A DNA stretch of 64,000 nt, from positions 1 to 64,000 of the forward strand of contig JAADHC010000036.1 in assembly GCA_013152085.1 (NCBI GenBank), read 5' to 3'. A program made the translations under genes and the position numbers. The notes beneath the pieces are model-generated. The model ran no database searches. It worked only from the letters and a program-made list of their open reading frames with translations, and was not told the DNA's origin. This stretch comes from Chlorobiota bacterium (GTDB lineage: Bacteria; Bacteroidota; Bacteroidia; Bacteroidales; VadinHA17). This document shows, in pieces, positions 20,385-29,336 of the stretch (positions within the stretch are counted from its first letter, which is position 1; each line of letters starts with the position of its first letter).

Positions 20385-21818
20385 ATGAAATTATATAAAA
20401 AACATATTTTGGTTATTGGATTTTTATTGGGTTTGACTGTTGGATTATCGGCTCAAAATATAATTTCTGTCAGGCCTGTTGAGATTGATGACGTTTTGGT
20501 CAATCCGGGAATCGGTTTTACCACCTTTCAAATGTTTAACGGCGATAATCTGCAACCTAACATTGATGTTTTGGCAAACCCTGATATTACGGTTTATGAG
20601 AGAGAGGATAAAAACCTTGAAAACAAAGGTTATCCCATGACTTCAATTGCATATTTCAGGATTTTATGGCAATTTATTGAACCAGCCAGGGGTGAATACA
20701 GATGGGATTTTATCGATAACCTCTTAAGAATTGCTCACGAACGCGGTCAAACGCTCATGTTACGCATTGCTCCGTATAAAGGAAGACCCGGAACCGATGT
20801 TCCGGGCTGGTACCGGTCAATGGTTGGTACAAACAGGCAATTTGCCCATCATAAGTGGGTAGTTGATCCGGAAGATCCGAGATATATTGAATACTTTGGA
20901 AAGATGATAAGATCAATGGGTGAAAGATACGATGGCCACCCGGATCTGGAAAGTGTTGATGTATCTATTGTAGGATGGGCAGGGGAAGGTGGTGGTACAG
21001 AACTTTTGTCCCACGAAACAATGAAGAAACTTATGGATGCATACCTTGAGGCTTTCAAAAAAACGCCTCTTATCATCTTATTGCAAGGCAAAGAATCTAA
21101 TTTATACGCAGCGTCCGGGGCAAATGTAGGTTGGCGGCAAGATTGTTTGGGTGATCTTGATTTTTGGGCTGCAGAGCAAAACGGATGGACACACATGTAT
21201 GATTACTATCCACAGTCAATAATAAATAATCAGATGGAGGATGCATGGAAAAAGGCTCCGGTTGTTTTTGAAGTTTGTGGAGATATGTTAAGGTGGAAGA
21301 ACAGACAGGGATATGGTGAAAAAGAAGTAAACTACATTATTGAACAGTCTTTAAAATGGCATATTTCTTCATTTAATAATAAATCTTCACAGATACCGGA
21401 AGAATGGTGGCCAATGGTAAACAAGTGGCTGAATAAAATGGGATACCGTTTTGTGTTGCGAAAATTCTCCTACCCCGAATCATGTAAAAACGGAGGAAAG
21501 CTGGTATTCACATCATGGTGGGAAAACAAAGGTGTGGCTCCCTGTTACAAAGATTACCTTCTGGCGATTCGATTAAAAAACAGGGAACGGGATCAGATCC
21601 TGATTACGAATGCGAATATCAGAAACTGGCTCCCCGGCGATAATCTTTATGATGATGCGGTTTTTATTCCTTATGATTTAAACCCGGGAGATTACTTACT
21701 GCAAATTGGCATAATTGATCCTATGACGTCAATCCCTAAAATTGCACTTGCCATCCGGGGTAAAGAACCGGATGGATGGTATTCATTAGGAAAGATAAAA
21801 ATCAGGAAAACCGAATAA
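20385..21818 (+). CDS. DUF4832-type TIM-barrel glycosidase-like protein, paralogue 3
   Basis: This 477-residue secreted protein (signal ending GLSAQ) matches paralogues 1 and 2 throughout: VNPGIGFTTFQMFNGD, AYFRILWQFIEPARGEYRW, MLRIAPYKG, EVCGDMLRW and the C-terminal sandwich FTSWWENKGVAPCYK to GWYSLGKIKIR. Its candidate acid/base block reads VGWAGEGGG where the others have FWGEG or AWGEG, so the Trp before Gly-Glu has shifted. This may mean a different substrate. It diverges from the GH36-like gene across 161 bases and is followed after 69 bases by a second SASA esterase. Confidence 0.82.
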   Translation: MKLYKKHILVIGFLLGLTVGLSAQNIISVRPVEIDDVLVNPGIGFTTFQMFNGDNLQPNIDVLANPDITVYEREDKNLENKGYPMTSIAYFRILWQFIEPARGEYRWDFIDNLLRIAHERGQTLMLRIAPYKGRPGTDVPGWYRSMVGTNRQFAHHKWVVDPEDPRYIEYFGKMIRSMGERYDGHPDLESVDVSIVGWAGEGGGTELLSHETMKKLMDAYLEAFKKTPLIILLQGKESNLYAASGANVGWRQDCLGDLDFWAAEQNGWTHMYDYYPQSIINNQMEDAWKKAPVVFEVCGDMLRWKNRQGYGEKEVNYIIEQSLKWHISSFNNKSSQIPEEWWPMVNKWLNKMGYRFVLRKFSYPESCKNGGKLVFTSWWENKGVAPCYKDYLLAIRLKNRERDQILITNANIRNWLPGDNLYDDAVFIPYDLNPGDYLLQIGIIDPMTSIPKIALAIRGKEPDGWYSLGKIKIRKTE

Positions 21819-21887
21819 TAAACCCTGTTAACCATAATATTTCTTAATAAGCATCTTAAATGTATTTTCACTAAAACATTATCAAAC

Positions 21888-23408
21888 ATGAAAAAATTAC
21901 TGGTTTTAAGCATTATTCTGTCTATTCACGTATGTATAGCTTTTGCTGATATCCGGCTTCCAGAACTTTTCAGTAATAATATGATTCTCCAACGTGAGAT
22001 GCAGGTTCCTGTATGGGGTTGGGCAGATCCCGGAGAGAAGATTACAGTTGAACTGGGTGGCCATTTTGCCGAAACAGTAACCGGAACTGATGGTAAATGG
22101 AAATTATTATTGGGCCCTTTGGATGCAGGAGGTCCTTTCAGATTAAAAATTACCGGAAAAAATACCATTATCATCAGTAATGTACTGGTTGGAGAAGTCT
22201 GGGTATGTTCAGGTCAATCAAATATGGCTATGGAGGTGCAAAACTGCCTTAATGCCAAACAGGAAATATCTTCAGCAAGTTACCCGCAGATCCGTTATTT
22301 CCAGGTTAAAAGAACTAAAGCAATTAAGCCGCTTGATGATGTATCGCCGGTAGAAAATGAATCCGGATTAAACAAATGGGAAGTTTGTGATCCTACAACA
22401 GTTGAACACTTTACCGGCGCAGGGTATTTTTTTGTTCGTGACTTATATAAAAAACTTAATGTTCCCATTGGGATAATCAGTGCTTCATGGGGCGGAACGA
22501 CAGCTGAAGCCTGGACACCCTACGACACATTGGAAAACGATCCCGAACTGAAAATAATACTTAAAAACTGGCCCGATTATAACAATGACGAAGAATGGCT
22601 GAAGGAGGAATATGAAAAATATTTAAAAAATGTTGAAAAAGCCAGGAAAGAAGGAAAAACCAGGCCTTTGTATTTTAACCAGCCCTCTGTACTGTATAAC
22701 GGAATAATAGCACCCGTTGTTCCTTATGGTATTCGTGGAGTCGCATGGTATCAGGGAGAATCGAACTGTTACCGTGCTTATCAGTACCGTAAACTGTTTC
22801 CTGCCATGATAGAACAATGGCGGAAGAAATGGGGCCAGGGAAATTTCCCTTTCCTCTTCGTACAACTTGCCAATTACTATTTTGAGCCCCAAAATTTCCC
22901 TGAATTACGGGAAGCACAATCCATGGCCCTGTCATTAGCAAATACGGCTATGGTTGTAACCATCGATATCGGAGATTCAAGCAATATTCACCCAAAGAAC
23001 AAACAGGAAGTTGGCAGGCGGCTGTCTCTTGCAGCCAGAAAACTCGCTTATGGAGAGGATTTGATTTATTCAGGACCACACTTTAAGTCTATGCAAATAA
23101 TGGACGGAAAATGCCGGTTAAGTTTTTGTCATATTGGTGACGGATTGATGGCAAAAGGATTCATCCCCTTAAAAGGGTTTATTATTGCCGGAACTGATAA
23201 AAATTTTGTTACAGCGCAAGCCCGGATCGAAAATAATCAGGTAGTGGTTTGGAGCAAAGTGGTTCCGCACCCTGTAGCCGTAAGATATGCCTGGGCCAAC
23301 CATCCGGGAAACTGTAATTTGTATAATAAATCAGGTGAATTGGCAAATCTGCCTGCTTCGCCTTTCCGGACTGATGACTGGCCGGGTATTACAATTAACA
23401 GGAAGTAA
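21888..23408 (+). CDS. Second sialate O-acetylesterase-type (SASA) esterase
   Basis: This 506-residue secreted esterase has a signal peptide ending AFAD. SASA motifs are all present: LFSNNMILQREMQVPVWGW, EVWVCSGQSNMAMEV with the nucleophile Ser near residue 111, ISASWGGTTAEAW, GVAWYQGESNCYRAYQY, TIDIGDSSNIHPKNKQ with the Asp and His, and the end SPFRTDDWPG. It is about 34 residues longer than the 3649 gene, mainly through an inserted helical segment near residues 225-260 (LKEEYEKYLKNVEKARKEG), a feature seen in SASA subgroups. It probably removes O-acetyl groups before glycosidases act. It forms an operon-like pair with the preceding DUF4832 gene. Confidence 0.92.
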   Translation: MKKLLVLSIILSIHVCIAFADIRLPELFSNNMILQREMQVPVWGWADPGEKITVELGGHFAETVTGTDGKWKLLLGPLDAGGPFRLKITGKNTIIISNVLVGEVWVCSGQSNMAMEVQNCLNAKQEISSASYPQIRYFQVKRTKAIKPLDDVSPVENESGLNKWEVCDPTTVEHFTGAGYFFVRDLYKKLNVPIGIISASWGGTTAEAWTPYDTLENDPELKIILKNWPDYNNDEEWLKEEYEKYLKNVEKARKEGKTRPLYFNQPSVLYNGIIAPVVPYGIRGVAWYQGESNCYRAYQYRKLFPAMIEQWRKKWGQGNFPFLFVQLANYYFEPQNFPELREAQSMALSLANTAMVVTIDIGDSSNIHPKNKQEVGRRLSLAARKLAYGEDLIYSGPHFKSMQIMDGKCRLSFCHIGDGLMAKGFIPLKGFIIAGTDKNFVTAQARIENNQVVVWSKVVPHPVAVRYAWANHPGNCNLYNKSGELANLPASPFRTDDWPGITINRK

Positions 23409-23435
23409 TCTTTGAATTTAACAAAACACATCGTT

Positions 23436-23627
23436 ATGACCAAGTTCAGGTTTTTTACTTTCTCATGTACTTTCTTTATTACGCTGGCAATGACTTCTGA
23501 CTTATATTCTCAGTATCAGGAATATAATCACATAATACCCCCTGCAGGAGTTGTACCTGTATCCGGTACCGGCAGTTATGGTCGTCCGGGAACAACCTAT
23601 ATGTTAACACACAGCCATTTTAAATAA
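23436..23627 (+). pseudogene. 5' remnant of a beta-helix protein gene (signal peptide plus start of domain)
   Basis: A 63-residue frame starts at ATG 23436, 27 bases after the SASA stop. It has a good signal peptide (FFTFSCTFFITLAMTSDLYSQ) followed by IIPPAGVVPVSGTGSYGRPGTTYMLT, then stops abruptly after THSHFK. In beta-helix proteins a segment like GSYGRPGTTYMLT leads into a strand such as DITS...VTLDLNGYT; compare KPGAYYILTKDIT in the intact gene at 10659. Everything downstream of that point is missing and the next gene starts seven bases later. I infer a gene truncated by deletion. It could instead express a short secreted peptide. Confidence 0.55.
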
Positions 23628-23634
23628 ATTACCG

Positions 23635-24483
23635 ATGAACCGAAAAGGAAAGGTTGACCTTAAAAATATTACTATGATCCCGATGATTATCTTCTTTTGG
23701 ATAATTGTTTCTGCATGTCAGAGAACTCCTGGGAACACCCGGCCTGAAGAGATTCTTTTTTATGAAAGTTTTAACGACAGTGCACTCCCAAATCGCGGCT
23801 GGTATGACGAAACCCGTATCCGGATCGTTGATAATGCATGGTCTGGAAAAGGATGCATTGAATACGAATGGAACGATGAACGGAAAAGCTGTGGTTCTTC
23901 CGGTATCCGGCACTTATTTCAACCAACAAACGAGATTTATATACGTTTTTATATAAAATTATCCGAAAACTGGGGATGGTCGGGCAGAAACTATCATCCT
24001 CACCTCATTCATTTCCTTTCCACTGAAAACTCAGCTTATCATGGACCGGCAGCCAGTCATCTTACTCTGTATGTTGAACCGGTAAATGGCAGGCTACGCC
24101 TCGCCGCCACGGATATCCAGAATAAGGACATGCCTCACGGACTGACACAGGGGAAGTTGAAAGGGGGCTACAACGGGAAGTTCTATGACAGCAGGGAAGT
24201 GCTTTTCAACGATGACAAGTGGCACTGCATTGAGGCATACTTCAAACTCAACACACTTGATATGGAGAACGACCGTCCGAACCCTGACGGCATTGTACGC
24301 GGCTGGTTTGATGGTGAGCTCGTTATCGAACATACCGATGTGATCCTGCGCTCTACAGATTTTCCGGAAATGAAAATCAACCAGTTCCTGATGGCTCCTT
24401 ATTTCGGGCCCGGACTGCTTCCACATGCCCAGAAGCTTTGGATTGATGAACTGGCCGTTGGAACGAAACGCACCGGATTATAA
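23635..24483 (+). CDS. Lipoprotein with concanavalin-type lyase-like fold (polysaccharide lyase or binding protein)
   Basis: This 282-residue protein has a lipoprotein signal (MIIFFWIIVSACQRTPG). It is built of beta strands in the order expected of heparin lyase I, PL7, PL14 or similar jelly-roll proteins: ILFYESFNDSALPNRGWYD near residue 40, EIYIRFYIKLSENWGWS, KLKGGYNGKFYDSREV, DDKWHCIEAYFKLNT and GIVRGWFDGELVIEHTDV, ending in LWIDELAVGTK. The D-x-x-W-H-C-I-E and G-W-F-D-G-E blocks are characteristic of these folds. I cannot identify the catalytic residues, so a non-catalytic role is possible. It faces the convergent GH27 gene. Confidence 0.7.
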   Translation: MNRKGKVDLKNITMIPMIIFFWIIVSACQRTPGNTRPEEILFYESFNDSALPNRGWYDETRIRIVDNAWSGKGCIEYEWNDERKSCGSSGIRHLFQPTNEIYIRFYIKLSENWGWSGRNYHPHLIHFLSTENSAYHGPAASHLTLYVEPVNGRLRLAATDIQNKDMPHGLTQGKLKGGYNGKFYDSREVLFNDDKWHCIEAYFKLNTLDMENDRPNPDGIVRGWFDGELVIEHTDVILRSTDFPEMKINQFLMAPYFGPGLLPHAQKLWIDELAVGTKRTGL

Positions 24484-24567
24484 TATTGATTTTTCCCCGG
24501 GGTCTAAACTTTCAGCCAAGGGGATTATCCATACCAACAAAAAAACGTCATAAAATACACTTCGACT

Positions 24568-25791
24568 TTAATACAAACTTATTAATAAAACCATGGCACT
24601 ATGAGCCGGGATATTTTTTCCGGTAAACGAGTTTTTAAATTTCCCAAGGTCTTTATGTCTCCATAAATCACGTACTTTAAGTCTCCCTTCCATTCCAGTT
24701 TCCTGCCAGTTCACTTTGATATCAGCAGGATGGCTGCTACGGTTAAACAAGGCAACCGCCCGACGGTTGCCAGAAAGCTCTTTACTCCAAACCTCCAGGT
24801 CTCCGTCATCCCTGATTCTCCTCGCTTGTTTACCTAAAGGATCCTGGTTAACAGCTATTACTTCTTTATTGGTAAGTATCTCAATAATCTCAGGAGTCAT
24901 GCTCTCCAGATTATTGCCCGCGATTAAAGGTGCCGCTACCATACACCATAAGCTGAAATGTGCCCGGTATTCAGTAAGGTTCATCTTTTCCGTCGAGATA
25001 TTCCCCCACACTTTTTCCTTATTTGTATTTCCAACCTCCAGCATGTCAGGATCATTCCAGTATCCCTGTCCGGCATATTTCCACAAATCCGCAGTACTTT
25101 CCAGACAATACAGCATCCTGCTCCAGTTGTCTTTTATATCACCGCTGGTACGATGCATATTAGCAATTGACTTCACCCATGGTAAAGCATTCCCTTCATC
25201 TAAATTGGTACATTTATCATGTACGCTATAAACAACAGGCCGTCCGGTATTATCAAGGCAATTACGCATTAATTCAAAGGCAACCCGGCATTCATCCCGT
25301 GATATTTCTTTTGCCTCTTTTCTTGTTTTCGGATAATTGCAAAAGTCGTATTTCAGAAAATCAACCCCCCATGCAGCATAATCATTGGCATCTGTTTGTT
25401 CATGCCCCAGACTTCCCATAAGTTTCTGACATGTGTAACATCCCGGAGCAGAGTATATACCGAACTTCAGTCCGAGACTGTGAACATAATCCGCTACTGC
25501 CTTGATTCCATGTGGAAATTTTACGGAATCAACAATGATGTGTCCTTCTTTATCCCGGTTTCCTGTCATCCATCCGTCGTCTATTACAATATACTGATAA
25601 CCCGCATCTTTCATCCCCGAGCTAACCATAGCATCAGCAATTGATTTTATCTTTGCCTCATCTATATCACTTCGAAAACAGTTCCAACTGTTCCACCCCA
25701 TCGGTGGTGTTTTTGCAAGTTGTTCATATTTTTGTGCCGAACCATTTAGAAAAATAACGGATATTAAGAAAAATAAGATTTGCTTTTTCAT
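24568..25791 (-). CDS. GH27 alpha-galactosidase, secreted
   Basis: This protein of about 407 residues has a signal peptide ending NGSAQ. The GH27 signature is clear: LAKTPPMGWNSWNCF, QYIVIDDGWM, GIYSAPGCYTCQKLMGSLGHEQTDA, FLKYDFC with the nucleophile Asp, and GYWNDPDMLEVGN carrying the acid/base Asp. The C-terminal domain is a short beta-sandwich (EVWSKELSGNRRAVALFNRS). Family members remove terminal alpha-galactose, or alpha-N-acetylgalactosamine in some cases. An upstream in-frame ATG at 25800 gives MINMKK; I prefer ATGAAAAAG at 25791. It is followed on the same strand by no gene, but lies 29 bases downstream of the tandem MBL gene and is probably co-transcribed with it. Confidence 0.93.
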   Translation of the reverse strand: MKKQILFFLISVIFLNGSAQKYEQLAKTPPMGWNSWNCFRSDIDEAKIKSIADAMVSSGMKDAGYQYIVIDDGWMTGNRDKEGHIIVDSVKFPHGIKAVADYVHSLGLKFGIYSAPGCYTCQKLMGSLGHEQTDANDYAAWGVDFLKYDFCNYPKTRKEAKEISRDECRVAFELMRNCLDNTGRPVVYSVHDKCTNLDEGNALPWVKSIANMHRTSGDIKDNWSRMLYCLESTADLWKYAGQGYWNDPDMLEVGNTNKEKVWGNISTEKMNLTEYRAHFSLWCMVAAPLIAGNNLESMTPEIIEILTNKEVIAVNQDPLGKQARRIRDDGDLEVWSKELSGNRRAVALFNRSSHPADIKVNWQETGMEGRLKVRDLWRHKDLGKFKNSFTGKNIPAHSAMVLLISLY

Positions 25792-25820
25792 ATTAATCAT
25801 ATTTAAATAATATATATTTT

Positions 25821-27782
25821 TTAATTTACCTGTATATATCCTTGAGGAAGCTCAGCATATACTTCACCATCAAACTGAACATCCGCAGTTATAATATGTA
25901 CTCCGGTTTGTGCCGACCTCTCAACCTTTATCTTAAGGGGGAAGTCCCTTTGCTCCCCGGGTTGAAGGGTATATTCGACAGATTTCTCCTGTATTGCCAG
26001 GTTACCGTAGTTTTTAGGTCTAAACATACCATAAACCATACGTTTACCAGGGTTCTTTATACGCAGGGATATTTGTACTTCATCACCGGGTTTGGCATAC
26101 ACCCGGGCAGGATAAAAAGTAACCCAGTACGGATTAAATCCCAACTCCGGATGAGGGGGTGACAGAAGGGCGGTAATGATATCGGTTGTTTCAATTGCCC
26201 AGTTTAAAAACTCATTTTTATCATCTTGGTGAGTTGCAAAGCAGTTTGAATGCGCCGGCAGGCAAATATACGGATCTGCATCATAAAAGGATTGTGCCGT
26301 TTTTAAAAGTCCTGATGACAATGAAATACCATTGTAACAATGTATAGAGCAACGAACCTTCCCATCTTTACTTAAATAAGTACCATCAGCTATCATATAG
26401 AAAGATATCCCATCTACTTTTGCACGCAGTCCTATCTGTTCTTCCATGTGTACCGGATGATGAAATACTTTAAATGAATACCCTTCCCATTGAAATTCTT
26501 CCCCAACTGACAAGATACGGTCCGGCTTAATACTTTTTCCTGTCCAACAGGTTGTCCCAAAACGCCCGGGATGTTCAAGATGTTCTGCCAATCCTTCCCA
26601 TACCCATATATCCGCTCCTTCAGCTTCAGCCATTGCCGGAATACCGTCAACATGGTCGTAATGCCAATGACTGGGTATGATTACTGAAACTTTTTTAATT
26701 CCAAATTTGCGTTTGGCCTCCGCTAATCGTTCCGTGGTCATTTCTTTACCACAATCAAACAGCAGTGCTTCGCCAGTGTTGGAAATAATTATTTGGGAAG
26801 TAGTGCCACAATCCTGAATCACATGAGGTGATACCTGTACAAATCCGCTCCAATTCCATCGTCCGGATCTTTTCGAGTTAAAGGATTCCTGAAATTTTTT
26901 CAGCCGAATAGTAAGCATCTCAATTTCATTGCAAGGATCAGGAATGATTTCACCATGTGAAGGAAGTAATTTGTCTATGGATAGTGTTTTAATTCTATTA
27001 AGAGATAAAATTGAAGAATCGATTCCGGGATTGCCAAGATAGATCCATTGCATGCTATACAGGTCGCGAATATGCCCTCCTGACATGATCAAATCTCCTG
27101 AAAAACAAATTCTCTGACCGTCAACATCCACCACATAAGAGACACTGCCTTTGGTATGCCCCGGAGTATTTATTACTTTAATGGCATATTGCTTCCAATG
27201 AAATATTTCTCCTTCTGCAAATTTTCTGTCAACTCCGGGTTTTAAAAAAGGTGCCATTCTTCTGCCCCATCCCGGAAATTCTCCGTTTAATAAAAAATTA
27301 TCGGGTATCCTAAAAGGAGCTTTATCTTCAGCCGGTTGAAGAAAATCAGCCTCAGATTCTCCAATGGCCACTTTTGATCCACTCTTTTTCAGTTTCAAAT
27401 CACCTGTACATTGATCCCTGTGGTAATGAGTATGCAAAACCCACTCTATTTTTTCAACTCCTGCCTCATCCAAATGTTCCGTCAGCACTTCCGATCCGGC
27501 ATCAATCAGGATTCCGGCAGACCCTGACTTCAAAAGGTAAACGTTACATGCATCTTTATATTTGTAAAGGTTTTTACTGATCAATTTAAAATTCTTTTCT
27601 GCCGTTTGATTCTTTTTGGCATACCTCTTTTTAACAGTTCTATGAAATAAAGTTACAGGATTACCAGACGGTATTACAGTGGCGTTACCATAAATGTTGC
27701 CCGGATCAGTGTTCATATCATAGCGGGTAAAGGAAACAAATAGAATAAATAAAAAAAATAAAGTAATGCGATATGTTTTCAT
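25821..27782 (-). CDS. Protein with two tandem metallo-beta-lactamase-fold domains
   Basis: This 653-residue protein has an N-terminal hydrophobic segment (ITLFFLFILFVSF), so it is exported or anchored. Domain 1 (about residues 65-290) has LHTHYHRDQCTGD, TPGHTKGS, CFSGDLIM and LPSHGE; its first metal motif is HxHxDQ rather than HxHxDH. Domain 2 (about 310-515) has IIPSHWHYDHVDG with a complete HxHxDH, HHPVHMEEQ, MIADGT and CLPAHSN. The last 120 residues form a beta-sandwich (SLRIKNPGKRMVYG, YTLQPGEQRDFPLKI). Each half could bind metal, but domain 1 may be altered. The reaction is unknown; lactonase, sulfatase-like or esterase activity are possibilities for the fold. It sits between the transglutaminase-like and GH27 genes. 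Confidence 0.83.
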   Translation of the reverse strand: MKTYRITLFFLFILFVSFTRYDMNTDPGNIYGNATVIPSGNPVTLFHRTVKKRYAKKNQTAEKNFKLISKNLYKYKDACNVYLLKSGSAGILIDAGSEVLTEHLDEAGVEKIEWVLHTHYHRDQCTGDLKLKKSGSKVAIGESEADFLQPAEDKAPFRIPDNFLLNGEFPGWGRRMAPFLKPGVDRKFAEGEIFHWKQYAIKVINTPGHTKGSVSYVVDVDGQRICFSGDLIMSGGHIRDLYSMQWIYLGNPGIDSSILSLNRIKTLSIDKLLPSHGEIIPDPCNEIEMLTIRLKKFQESFNSKRSGRWNWSGFVQVSPHVIQDCGTTSQIIISNTGEALLFDCGKEMTTERLAEAKRKFGIKKVSVIIPSHWHYDHVDGIPAMAEAEGADIWVWEGLAEHLEHPGRFGTTCWTGKSIKPDRILSVGEEFQWEGYSFKVFHHPVHMEEQIGLRAKVDGISFYMIADGTYLSKDGKVRCSIHCYNGISLSSGLLKTAQSFYDADPYICLPAHSNCFATHQDDKNEFLNWAIETTDIITALLSPPHPELGFNPYWVTFYPARVYAKPGDEVQISLRIKNPGKRMVYGMFRPKNYGNLAIQEKSVEYTLQPGEQRDFPLKIKVERSAQTGVHIITADVQFDGEVYAELPQGYIQVN

Positions 27783-27991
27783 ACGTTTAAACTTTAAGTT
27801 TTTATTGGTAACGTATGATCTTGAATTCCCTAATAATATTAAATTGCCGTGTACACAGTTACCCGTAATAATAAATATTCTTATAGGCCGGAGTTGAGTT
27901 TAGAAAGCCCCGGGATAAGTCAGAAAACATCTCCCGGAACTTTTTACCTAAATAATTAATCTATAAACCAACCTGACACACTTCATATTAA

Positions 27992-29095
27992 CTATTTACT
28001 ATCAATGAATATTTTATGTTCCGGCCCTGTAACATTAGCAAGATTCACAGCACGAAAGGCTAATTCATATTGATCTCTTGTTAGTTTCAGGTTTAACGTA
28101 TCGGCAACTGCATGCCAATTCCCGGCAGGTAATTCCTTGATTTGATATTCCTTTAAATTAGGTGTATCCGAAGTTAACTCAATCCGGGCATTACGATTAT
28201 TAATTTGCACCTTTGACATTATGGTATTTGGGGTCCATTCTATTGCGTTCCTGTCTTTAACCAATTTCAGGAACTCAGTATTATAGGCCCAGTGAGGTTT
28301 CCCTCCCCATATCCATGTGTGTTTCTCAAAATAATCATCATCATACATAATCAGCATTGTTTGAAAATCAGGCCATACTGTAAATATATTATTATACATA
28401 TCCCACTCTACCCAGGTAAAGGTTTGAGCATAACGCTCTTTACTGGTTCCCAGTACATCATCAACTTCTAATGGTCTCCGGTCAGGTCCTTTAACCATTA
28501 TTATATCCACTGCTTTGTTTTTTAAATATTCGTCACGAATCTCAAGTGCTGACAACGGGATACCGTTTTTCTCGAAGTGATGATCATATTTAGCATCAGA
28601 CATGAACCATTTATGGTATCTGTTAAGCCATATCTCGTTTATTCCATGATGACCGTCCGGACCACCATTAACACCAGGACCTGCACCCAGACATCGTGTA
28701 ACATATCCATAGGCATTCATAACGGCATTTTGAACGACCATAAAATGTCCGCAGTGAAAACCTTCACCTTTCAAAGCGGCATCCAGAATACCTTCAGCAT
28801 AACCTTCTCCACTATAATGTTCGCTGTGATCTTCAATTTTAATTACTGTTTTAATCCAGTGACGCAAGAGCAATATCCTTTTCAACTCATCCTGCTCACC
28901 GTGAAAAATGGTATCAAGTTGATATTTCCTTTTTAAATGTTCAAATTTCGGAGATCTCAAATCTTCGTAGGATTTAAAAACAGTATTTGGTTTAAAAACC
29001 GGATTTTCAACATCTCCGACATAATGTTGTTTCCTGTTGCAACCCAAAAGCAGAAAAAAAACAGGGACAATGAAAATGAATATATTATTTTTCAT
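27992..29095 (-). CDS. Transglutaminase-like lipoprotein
   Basis: This 367-residue protein has a lipoprotein signal (FIFIVPVFFLLLGCNRK). Its central domain has a transglutaminase-type order: GFHCGHFMVVQNAVMNAYG with the nucleophile Cys near residue 115, HHGINEIWLNRYHKWFMSD with the His, and MSDAKYDHH with an Asp. The C-terminal 70 residues are beta-strand rich (QINNRNARIELTS). The fold serves peptidases and cross-linking or amidase enzymes. What it acts on inside a glycan locus is unclear. A promoter-like pair of elements lies just upstream. It is the first gene of a three-gene minus-strand group ending in GH27. Confidence 0.75.
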   Translation of the reverse strand: MKNNIFIFIVPVFFLLLGCNRKQHYVGDVENPVFKPNTVFKSYEDLRSPKFEHLKRKYQLDTIFHGEQDELKRILLLRHWIKTVIKIEDHSEHYSGEGYAEGILDAALKGEGFHCGHFMVVQNAVMNAYGYVTRCLGAGPGVNGGPDGHHGINEIWLNRYHKWFMSDAKYDHHFEKNGIPLSALEIRDEYLKNKAVDIIMVKGPDRRPLEVDDVLGTSKERYAQTFTWVEWDMYNNIFTVWPDFQTMLIMYDDDYFEKHTWIWGGKPHWAYNTEFLKLVKDRNAIEWTPNTIMSKVQINNRNARIELTSDTPNLKEYQIKELPAGNWHAVADTLNLKLTRDQYELAFRAVNLANVTGPEHKIFIDSK

Positions 29096-29120
29096 TTCGA
29101 TATATAATTATTTTATTTTA

Positions 29121-29152
29121 TAAAAGTAATTAATATATATAATTTTACCAAA
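29121..29152 (-). promoter_or_regulatory. Candidate Bacteroidota promoter for the 27992-29095 gene
   Basis: On the minus strand TTTG (29149-29152) is followed by 20 bases and then TACTTTTA (29121-29128), one mismatch from the TAnnTTTG -7 element. Spacing fits the known TTTG-N19-21-TAnnTTTG form. The start codon is 26 bases downstream of the -7 element. This is a pattern match only, in AT-rich DNA. Confidence 0.4.
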
Positions 29153-29265
29153 TCCTTATTAAATAATTGTATTATATTTATGAGCTTTTTTATAAAACAA
29201 TATCGTTCTGTGCCAAATATGATTTTGCATGCTAAAAATAAGATAGCGTATCAGGTAAAAGTAAC

Positions 29266-29307
29266 CTTATAACCCGGGAGGATAAAATAACTGCTCCCTG
29301 TTATAAG
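29266..29307 (+). promoter_or_regulatory. Interrupted inverted repeat in the leader of the PfkB kinase gene
   Basis: CTTATAAC (29266-29273) pairs with GTTATAAG (29300-29307), and GGGAG (29276-29280) pairs with CTCCC (29294-29298). The result is a two-part stem with a 13-base loop that ends 30 bases before the start codon. It could be an operator or a leader hairpin. No function is shown. Confidence 0.4.
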
Positions 29308-29336
29308 TCAAGTAATTACAAATAAATATATTGATA

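Noticed and set aside
24484-24567. CCCCGGGG near the convergent lyase-like and GH27 stops as a terminator
   Set aside because: The palindrome has no loop, and the wider TCCCC/GGGGA pairing is only five bases.
27910-27937. CCGGGA/TCCCGG hairpin after the transglutaminase-like gene as a terminator
   Set aside because: Six-base stem with a 16-base loop and only a weak T-run on the relevant strand.
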